Source: Aeromonas sanarellii
Lineage (GTDB): Bacteria; Pseudomonadota; Gammaproteobacteria; Enterobacterales; Aeromonadaceae
Direction: 5' to 3'
Assembly: GCF_000820085.1 (NCBI RefSeq)
Contig: NZ_CDBN01000077.1
Coordinates: forward strand, 43,188 to 107,187
Length of the DNA stretch: 64,000 nucleotides
Part shown: piece after piece, positions 58,376 to 64,000 of the stretch
Numbering within the stretch: the stretch's first letter is position 1
Layout of the letters: each line of letters begins with the position of its first letter
Translations under genes and position numbers: made by a program
The notes under the pieces: model-generated
Seen by the model: only the letters and a program-made list of their open reading frames with translations
The model's database searches: none
Told to the model about the DNA's origin: nothing

Positions 58376-59137
58376 CTAGATGCTCCAGTTCTCCGGCTGC
58401 CGTTCGGTCAGGGTGGAGATGTACTCGAAGGTACGGGCTCGCCTGGGGGTCGTGAACATCTGGCGCGCGCTGCCCGCCTCCACCACCTCGCCCCCTTCCA
58501 GAAAGATCACCTGCTGGGCTATCTGGGCCGCGAGGCGCAGGTCGTGGGTGGCGATCAGCATGGTGGTACCTTCGCGCGCCAGCTGGCGCAGCACGGCCAG
58601 CACCTCCAGCGCCAGCTCGGGATCCAGCGCCGAGGTGGGCTCGTCGCAGAGCAGCACCTTGGGGGATGGCGCCAGCGCCCGGGCAACGGCGACCCGCTGC
58701 TGCTGGCCGCCGGAGAGGGTGGCGGGCACCGCCTCGGCCTTGTGCCTGAGCCCCACCTTGTCCAGCAGGGCCAGGCCCCTCGCCCTCGCCTTCTCCCTGG
58801 GCCACTTCAAGACGGTCACCAGCCCCTCCATCACGTTCTCCAGCACCGTCATGTGCGGGAACAGCTGAAAGTTCTGGAACACCATGCCGGTCTGCTGGCG
58901 CAGAGTCAGCACCTGCTGCCGTGACAGGTGATGGGAGAAGTCGAGCTCGCTTCCCCCCAGCACCAGCTGGCCTGCATCGGGTCGCTCCAGCAGATTCACG
59001 CAGCGCAGCAAGGTGCTCTTGCCGCTGCCGGAGGGGCCGATCAGCGCCGTCACCGTGCCGGCGGCCATCGCCAGCCCCACCCCCTTGAGCACGGGCCTGC
59101 CACCAAACTGCTTCTCGATACCGCTCAACCGGATCAT
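58376..59137 (-). CDS. Polar amino-acid (cystine-type) ABC transporter ATPase
   Basis: A 253-residue ABC ATPase of the polar amino-acid uptake group. Walker A is GPSGSGKSTL (near residues 34-43), the signature LSGGQQQRVAVARAL (near 140) and Walker B VLLCDEPTSALD. It overlaps the permease stop by 4 bases (ATGA). The operon (binding protein, permease, ATPase) most resembles L-cystine importers TcyJ-TcyL-TcyN/TcyABC, although related amino acids are possible. Confidence 0.9.
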   Translation of the reverse strand: MIRLSGIEKQFGGRPVLKGVGLAMAAGTVTALIGPSGSGKSTLLRCVNLLERPDAGQLVLGGSELDFSHHLSRQQVLTLRQQTGMVFQNFQLFPHMTVLENVMEGLVTVLKWPREKARARGLALLDKVGLRHKAEAVPATLSGGQQQRVAVARALAPSPKVLLCDEPTSALDPELALEVLAVLRQLAREGTTMLIATHDLRLAAQIAQQVIFLEGGEVVEAGSARQMFTTPRRARTFEYISTLTERQPENWSI

Positions 59138-59811
59138 AGGGCGACCTCCCGGGTCTCTTTGTGGGTCAATCTGCGCTCCAGCCGATCTTGCAACAGGCTG
59201 AGCACAGAGCTGAACATCAGGTAGATGAGGGCCGTCTCGATATAGAGGATGAGCGGCTCATAGGTGACGGAGGCGAGGCGCTGGGCCGCCTGGAACAGCT
59301 CGGGCACAGTCACCGCCGCCGCCAGCGAGGTGTCTTTGACCAGGGAGATGAAGGTGTTGGAGAGGGGCGGTACAGCGATGCGCGCCGCCTGCGGCAGGAT
59401 CACCCGTCCCATGGCCTGGGGCCAGTTCATGCCGATGGCGTGAGCCGCCTCCCACTGCCCTTTCGGGATCGCCGCCAGGGTGGCGCGGATGGTCTCCGAG
59501 CTGTAGGCGCCGATGTTGAGGGTGAAGCCGATGACGGCGGCGGTGAAGGCATCCAGCACTATGCCGGCGCTCGGCAAGCCGTAGAAGATGAGAAAGAGCT
59601 GCACCAGCAGCGGCGTGCCCCGAACAAGCCACACATAGAAGCGAGCCAGGGCCACCAGGGGAGACGGGCCATAGAGCCTGGCCAGGGCCACCAGCAAGCC
59701 GAGCAATATTCCCAGCACGAAGGTGATAAGGGTGAGTGGCACGGTAAAAATAAGCCCCGCACTGAGCAGGGGCCAAAAAGAGTCGATCATTAACTGCAAC
59801 CAGGGAGGCAC
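59134..59811 (-). CDS. Polar amino-acid (cystine-type) ABC transporter permease
   Basis: A 225-residue inner-membrane permease of the HisM/GlnP type, with about five helices and the cytoplasmic EAA loop pattern EAAHAIGMNWPQAMGRVILP. It starts MPPWLQLMIDSFWPLL. It follows the binding-protein gene by 37 bases and overlaps the ATPase gene by 4 bases, forming one operon. Its substrate should be that of the neighbouring binding protein, probably cystine. Confidence 0.9.
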   Translation of the reverse strand: MPPWLQLMIDSFWPLLSAGLIFTVPLTLITFVLGILLGLLVALARLYGPSPLVALARFYVWLVRGTPLLVQLFLIFYGLPSAGIVLDAFTAAVIGFTLNIGAYSSETIRATLAAIPKGQWEAAHAIGMNWPQAMGRVILPQAARIAVPPLSNTFISLVKDTSLAAAVTVPELFQAAQRLASVTYEPLILYIETALIYLMFSSVLSLLQDRLERRLTHKETREVAL

Positions 59812-59848
59812 GTTAATTCTCCTTTATTGTTATTATTCGGCCTGAATA

Positions 59849-60622
59849 TTAATTCGAGACGTCGGTGCCGAAATACTTGACCGATATTTTCTGGTAACTG
59901 CCGTCTTGCTTGGCCGTGCGCAGCGCCTGATTGATGGCGGCCAGCAATTCCGGTTGCCCCTTGGCCAGCAGCACGGCGGATTGATCCCCCTTGGCCTCGG
60001 TGGCTGCCACCTTCAACTTGGCGTCCGGCTTCTGCTTCTTGAAATCCAGGAAGGAGAGGCTGTCGTTGATGGTGGCATCCACCCGTCCGGTCAGCACCAG
60101 CTCCAGGGACTGGTTGAAGCCCTCGGTGGCCACCACCTCGGCCCCCGACGCCTTCGCCAGCTGGGCGAAGTTGCTGGTCAGGGACTGGGAGGATTTCTTG
60201 CCCTTCAGATCCGCAAAGCTCTTGATGCTGTCATTGTCGCTGTGCACCACGACCACCGCCTTGGAGGTGATGTAGGGATCTGAAAAATCATACTTTTTCA
60301 GCCTCTCCGGCGTGATGGCCACCTCGTTGAGCACCAGATCGTAGCGTTTGGCGTCCACCCCGGCGATGAGGCCGTCCCACTTGCCCTCGACGAACTCGGG
60401 CTTCACCCCGAGGCCGCTTGCGATAAGTTCACCAATCTCCACGTCAAAGCCCACCAGCTTGCCGCTCTTGTCGTGGTAGGTAAAAGGGGGGTAGGCCCCT
60501 TCGGTGCCAATCTTGATCACCCCGGCGCTCTGGATGGCGGCGAGGCTGGATTGGGCCTGGGCCGAGTTCATCAGGGCCAGCGGCAATGCCGCCAGCAACA
60601 ACAGCGAACGTACTTTCTTCAT
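59849..60622 (-). CDS. Amino-acid (cystine-type) ABC transporter binding protein
   Basis: A 257-residue periplasmic solute-binding protein. It has a signal peptide (MKKVRSLLLLAALPLALM) and family elements GTEGAYPPFTYHDKSGKLVGF, DGLIAGVDAKRYDLVLNEV and the C-terminal KYFGTDVSN, similar to cystine-binding FliY/TcyJ. The ATG at 60622 has GAGGTGG upstream; a longer frame to 60703 is rejected because the signal peptide starts here. Its gene leads the operon. A cystine substrate is inferred from overall similarity, not from mapped binding residues. Confidence 0.88.
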   Translation of the reverse strand: MKKVRSLLLLAALPLALMNSAQAQSSLAAIQSAGVIKIGTEGAYPPFTYHDKSGKLVGFDVEIGELIASGLGVKPEFVEGKWDGLIAGVDAKRYDLVLNEVAITPERLKKYDFSDPYITSKAVVVVHSDNDSIKSFADLKGKKSSQSLTSNFAQLAKASGAEVVATEGFNQSLELVLTGRVDATINDSLSFLDFKKQKPDAKLKVAATEAKGDQSAVLLAKGQPELLAAINQALRTAKQDGSYQKISVKYFGTDVSN

Positions 60623-61037
60623 GAACCACCTCGTTATATTTATAAATACCCGGAACGCTTGCCAACCAGAATAGGTTGGCGCCATGCAATGGTTATTTTC
60701 CAATCCTGCTGCCGCAGCACAGCGATTAATATTTCCACGTCAGTGCCACACATTAATTCGGCTGGCTATCGGCATGGACAAAACATATCGCGAGACGTTT
60801 CCTCTCCCAACCATGAAATACGGGGATATTTAGCGAAATAGTGGATAACGCCAAGAAGAGGGCGACACTGCCAGCGCTGCCGATATGGCAGCAAGCCGAC
60901 CGCGGGAGCAGAACGAGGGGGCGGAAGATGAGGAAAGAGAGCACGGCGGCTCCGGGAAAGCTAGTGGCTCTGGGGCTCCCATGAGGTGAGCGAGCACCAC
61001 GGGATGGTGCTCGTCCCATGCGGCAAGAGCCATGGGC
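60623..61037. other. Intergenic region upstream of the cystine operon
   Basis: A 415-base spacer. It holds a 9-bp inverted repeat (CGAGCACCA / TGGTGCTCG) near 60989-61011 after the O-methyltransferase gene, perhaps a terminator without a T run, and should hold the promoter for the ABC operon. No gene is seen. Confidence 0.5.
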
Positions 61038-61616
61038 TCACAGGCGCGCCACCAGCCACTCCCCCTTGCCCACCGGCACCAGGGCGGTCATGAAGGCCGG
61101 ATCCTGCACCACCTCCGCCATCCAGTCGCTCATCTCCTCCCGGTGAGAGATGGCGTTGTCCACCACCAGCAGGCCGCGAGGGGCGAGCAGGCGCCGGATC
61201 TCGGGCCACCAGCGCTGATATTGCTGGCGATCGGAGTCCAGGAAGACCAGCTGATAACCCGCCGTCGGCAGGGTAGGCAGCAAGCTGCCAGCCTCCCCCG
61301 CCAGCTGTTCAATCCAGGGGCCGAGCCCGGCACGCTGGAAGTTGGCGGCGGCCATGGCCAGCTTGCCCGCATCCCGCTCTATGGTGGTGACCCGGCCCCC
61401 CAGCCGTTTCACCGCCTCCGCCAGCCAGAGGGTGGAATAGCCGTTGGAGGTACCAATCTCCAGCACATCCGCCGCCCCTCGCGTCTGTACCAGCAGCGCC
61501 AGCAGTTCACCTGTGTCCCGGGTGATATTGAGCATCTTGCCGTCACGGGACGGCTGGGCCTCGTCGTGCTGCTCGCCAAAGCGCTCCAGCTCCCGTTTCA
61601 ATGATTCCAGTACCAT
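61038..61616 (-). CDS. SAM-dependent O-methyltransferase
   Basis: A 192-residue class I methyltransferase of the COMT/CCoAOMT-like family. Motif I is VLEIGTSNGYSTLWLA (near residues 51-66), followed by the acidic SAM-ribose contact in VTTIERD and a metal-binding set including LVFLDSDR and VVDNAISH. It likely methylates a catechol- or hydroxyl-bearing small molecule; the substrate is unknown. It is divergent from the adjacent oxidase-like remnant. Confidence 0.86.
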   Translation of the reverse strand: MVLESLKRELERFGEQHDEAQPSRDGKMLNITRDTGELLALLVQTRGAADVLEIGTSNGYSTLWLAEAVKRLGGRVTTIERDAGKLAMAAANFQRAGLGPWIEQLAGEAGSLLPTLPTAGYQLVFLDSDRQQYQRWWPEIRRLLAPRGLLVVDNAISHREEMSDWMAEVVQDPAFMTALVPVGKGEWLVARL

Positions 61617-61689
61617 CTTGCCTCCTTGGCGGTATCAAGGGGCGGCCTGGCGCACGGCGTGGCCCGTCCCCATCTCTTCATCATGTCTT

Positions 61690-62292
61690 CACCCTGTCAT
61701 CCTGCGGCGGCTCGTCCCCCAGCAGATAGCGAGGGCCGCTTCCCCGGGCGGCAGCCCTGTCCTCCGGGTTGTAGAGGAAGGTTCACGCTGGCAGGGAGAG
61801 TGGATCACCGCCCGCCTGCGGCGGGTGGCGGCGGATCCCGACTGGCCGATCTCGCTGCCGCGCAGCCTGGCTGGCGGAGACGATGTGCTGGCACAGCTGG
61901 CCGAGGCCGCCCTGCCCCTCTATTGGCAGACCCGCAACTTCACCGTGCTGCACCTGGTGACCGGCAGCCGGGCCGCCGCCATCGTCGCCCGCCACCTGCC
62001 GGATGAGCTGAAAGCCCCCTGGCAGAACCTTATGTGGCAGGCGGTGGCCGCCGCCTATGTCACGGTCGGGGCACCCGCGCTGCATGCTCAACACTGGCCG
62101 GATGCGGCGGGATGGGATTGGGATCCGGTGCTGTCGCGAGCCCTCGTCAGCCTGGACGACCACGTGATCAAGCTGGTGCACTGCTGCTGGCGGGAAGGGA
62201 AAGCGTCACCCCGCCTGGCGAAGCGCTATCTGGTGGTGGCCGCCCGCGCCGTCGGGCTGCTGGATGCGAAGAGCAAGCCACCGACCTCCTAG
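61690..62292 (+). pseudogene. 5'-truncated questin-oxidase-like remnant
   Basis: The frame encodes about 190 residues resembling the C-terminal part of questin oxidase-like (DUF4243) proteins, with ALPLYWQTRNFTVLHLVTGS, DELKAPWQNLMWQAVAAAYV and LDDHVIKLVHCCWREG. No good start codon with a ribosome site is visible in the conserved frame; the open frame runs upstream into the O-methyltransferase gene on the other strand without any family character. The usual N-terminal region of about 100 or more residues is missing. A 5' deletion is therefore likely, though a GTG start and a shorter functional protein are not excluded. It overlaps the convergent gene by 4 bases at CTAG. Confidence 0.6.
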
Positions 62293-62723
62293 GGCGCCGC
62301 CACCCGGGTAAAGTCGATGGCGGGGCAGCTTGGCACCACGCCCCGGGTCAGCGCCAGGGGCTGGGCACGATAGCTGAGCCGGTAGCTGCCCGGCTGCGAC
62401 AGATCGTAGGCCTGCGCCAGATCCGCATCGGCCTGGCTATGTTCCCCCGGTGCCAGCAGGAGGAAGTCGCCATCTCCGGGTTCACCACGCTTGGCCAGCG
62501 GTCCCCGGTAGGCCAGCGGCCGGCCATCGCGGGTGAGGTCGATGGCATCGGCAAACCACCCCTCGAAGGGGGTGAACCAGGTCAATACCTCAAGGGGGGT
62601 CTCCCCCCGGTTGGTCAGGGTCATCACCAGGGGCAGGGGCTCGTTCACCCCGCTCTCGGCGTTGACCGACAGTTCGCACTGCAGGGGGGCCAGCGCCAGG
62701 GTGGTGAGCAAGAGAGTCATCAT
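62289..62723 (-). CDS. Secreted protein resembling the M35 protease N-terminal domain
   Basis: A 144-residue protein starting MMTLLLTTLALAPLQC, with a short signal peptide. Its body aligns by eye with the N-terminal (pro-)domain of the M35 protease just upstream: both have LTLTNTG or MTLTNRG, then DGQPVGYEGALIKR or DGRPLAYRGPLAKR, then QLLKAGQSL or LLLAPGEHS, then GLYDMSVQGQYSIRY or QAYDLSQPGSYRLSY. It is thus a stand-alone copy of that domain and could act as an inhibitor or folding chaperone. AAGGAG precedes the start. It follows the protease gene by 47 bases, with a hairpin in between. Confidence 0.8.
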   Translation of the reverse strand: MMTLLLTTLALAPLQCELSVNAESGVNEPLPLVMTLTNRGETPLEVLTWFTPFEGWFADAIDLTRDGRPLAYRGPLAKRGEPGDGDFLLLAPGEHSQADADLAQAYDLSQPGSYRLSYRAQPLALTRGVVPSCPAIDFTRVAAP

Positions 62724-62743
62724 GGGTGCTCCTTCAACAACGG

Positions 62744-62765
62744 GAAGGGGCCTCGCGGCCCCTTC
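62744..62765 (-). terminator. Hairpin between M35 protease and small protein genes
   Basis: GAAGGGGCC-TCGC-GGCCCCTTC forms a 9-bp stem in the intergenic gap. It has no T run and may be a leaky terminator or mRNA-processing point. Confidence 0.45.
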
Positions 62766-62770
62766 ACGGA

Positions 62771-63808
62771 TTAATTTTCGCTCGGGGTATTCTCGGCAAA
62801 GTACTCGTGGTTGTCGGCGTTGTTCAGCGCCTTCTGGGGATCCGTGCTCGCCAGATTGCGGGCATTGGCCTGACCGTATCCCAGATCGTCGGTGCCCGCC
62901 ACCACGTTGAAGTGGCTCAGCTCGTGGACTATGGTGCCGGCGCGGGAATCGGTCCCGGTGACGGGTGCCGTCCAGAAGCTCTTGCACAGATAGACCTTGT
63001 AGGGCTGGTCCGGATAGACGTAGGCGAAGTAGCTCTGCTTGCAACCACAGTCGAAGGTGAGCGGCTTGTTGTCGATGGCATCCTTGATCTTGCTGAAGTT
63101 CGCCTCGGCCTGGTTCCAGCGGGCGGCGTCATAGGCGCCGAACCAGCTGCGATAGCGCTGGCCATCGGGCTTGTCCACCGCCAGATAGCTGCTGGAGTTG
63201 TTGGTGATGCCGCTGGCGGCATCGAGCGCGGCCAGGATGTCGCTCTTCTGGGTGTTGGTGCAGCGGCCGCTGAAGCTGACCGAGGCGGTCACCGCCTGGG
63301 GCTCGGCCAGGGCCGCCTTGGCCAGCACCCTATCGTCGGCTACCCCTTCCACCCAGAGGGTCACGGCATTGGATTCGCTCCCCCGGGCCTGCCTGGCCTT
63401 GGCGGTTTTCCCCTCCTGCGCCACGGTCGGCAGCAGGTAGCGGATGCTGTACTGCCCCTGGACGCTCATGTCGTAGAGACCTGAGACCTCCGCCTGCACC
63501 GTCAGGCTCTGGCCGGCCTTGAGCAGCTGGAAGTCCTTGTCGGTCGGGGCCGCCCGCTTGATCAGGGCCCCCTCGTAGCCAACCGGCTGACCGTCACGCT
63601 CCACCTGGAACAGGGGGGCATCCTCGCTGCCAGGCAACTGCCACTTGAGCAGACGCACCGGCTTGTCCCCCGTGTTGGTCAGGGTCAGGTTGACCCGCAC
63701 GTCGTCGGTGCCGCCCTCCACCAGGGTGAGCCTGGCATCGAGCCCGGCGGCGCAGAGCGGAGAGATCAGGGAGCCTGCCAGCAGCAGGGCGATGGGAGTC
63801 GCTTTCAT
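62771..63808 (-). CDS. M35 (deuterolysin/aspzincin) metalloprotease
   Basis: A secreted zinc endopeptidase precursor of 345 residues. After a signal peptide (MKATPIALLLAGSLISPLCA) there is an N-terminal pro-domain of about 150 residues and an aspzincin catalytic domain. Zinc ligands are His295 and His299 in GTIVHELSHF and Asp308 in GTDDLGYG, with Glu296 as the general base. The layout matches the Aeromonas toxic proteases AsaP1 (A. salmonicida) and EprA1 (A. hydrophila), which act as virulence factors in fish. GAGGAAACACG precedes the ATG. A pro-domain-like gene follows it on the same strand. Confidence 0.9.
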   Translation of the reverse strand: MKATPIALLLAGSLISPLCAAGLDARLTLVEGGTDDVRVNLTLTNTGDKPVRLLKWQLPGSEDAPLFQVERDGQPVGYEGALIKRAAPTDKDFQLLKAGQSLTVQAEVSGLYDMSVQGQYSIRYLLPTVAQEGKTAKARQARGSESNAVTLWVEGVADDRVLAKAALAEPQAVTASVSFSGRCTNTQKSDILAALDAASGITNNSSSYLAVDKPDGQRYRSWFGAYDAARWNQAEANFSKIKDAIDNKPLTFDCGCKQSYFAYVYPDQPYKVYLCKSFWTAPVTGTDSRAGTIVHELSHFNVVAGTDDLGYGQANARNLASTDPQKALNNADNHEYFAENTPSEN

Positions 63809-64000
63809 CGTGTTTCCTCATTCATTGAGTGGCGCCATCAGGCGGTTTGCTTCCATGTGGCCCTCTTTGGGGCTCATCCACCCTAGAGCAGAAGCTCGGC
63901 GCCCCCATCCCTCCATATGGGGGACGCCCCCCATCGGAGGGGGCCCTCGCCGGCTGCGACAAAGGCTGCCCCCTTGGCGCCGCATCAAGGCCCCCTCCCC

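Overview
The window looks like chromosomal DNA of an Aeromonas-type gammaproteobacterium. The backbone is GC-rich. It carries fimV-asd-pdxB, ppsA/ppsR, yhcC-gltBD, a cystine ABC transporter and an aspzincin (M35) protease of the kind known as AsaP1/EprA1 in Aeromonas. The genus is inferred from gene content and order; no database was searched.

Layout. Bases 1-15.4 kb are ordinary backbone: fimV, asd, pdxB, a PgpB-like phosphatase, an orphan MetQ, a VOC protein, an isochorismatase-like hydrolase, modF, ppsA and its divergent regulator ppsR, and an aromatic amino-acid permease. From about 15.4 to 37.1 kb lies a genomic island. Both ends carry the same perfect 25-bp sequence, which is the permease gene's own intrinsic terminator. 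A P4-family integrase sits at the right end, and a C-rich tandem motif occurs just inside each end. The island is a composite. It holds an SRAP (YedK) gene divergent from a LexA-controlled umuDC pair, an LRAT-domain protein, a two-gene anti-phage system that I read as Druantia type III (druH-druE), a small zinc-ribbon protein and a Sel1-repeat protein, and then a P4-satellite-like module (terminase small subunit, Rha/antirepressor, Gp2-like protein, AlpA, integrase). Two tRNA 3'-end fragments (tRNA-Thr CGT and tRNA-Pro CGG) lie inside it and look like relics of earlier attachment sites.

From 37.3 to 50.5 kb the backbone resumes with a SIMPL (YggE) protein and a complete Lap-type biofilm system, all on the minus strand: type I secretion ATPase (LapB-like), HlyD adaptor (LapC-like), TolC-family channel, periplasmic protease LapG, c-di-GMP receptor LapD, and an RTX/VCBS adhesin with a LapG-type di-alanine site. 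A protein of unknown function ends the cluster. When c-di-GMP is high, LapD should hold LapG away from the adhesin so that it stays on the surface.

From 50.8 to 64 kb come yhcC, gltB-gltD, a cystine-type ABC transporter operon, an O-methyltransferase, a 5'-truncated questin-oxidase-like remnant, and the M35 protease followed by a small secreted protein resembling the protease's own N-terminal domain.

The most notable observation is that the Druantia-like locus contains three G/C homopolymers (G10 early in druE, G8 early in druH, and a C9 run upstream of druH). These could make the defence switchable by slipped-strand mispairing.
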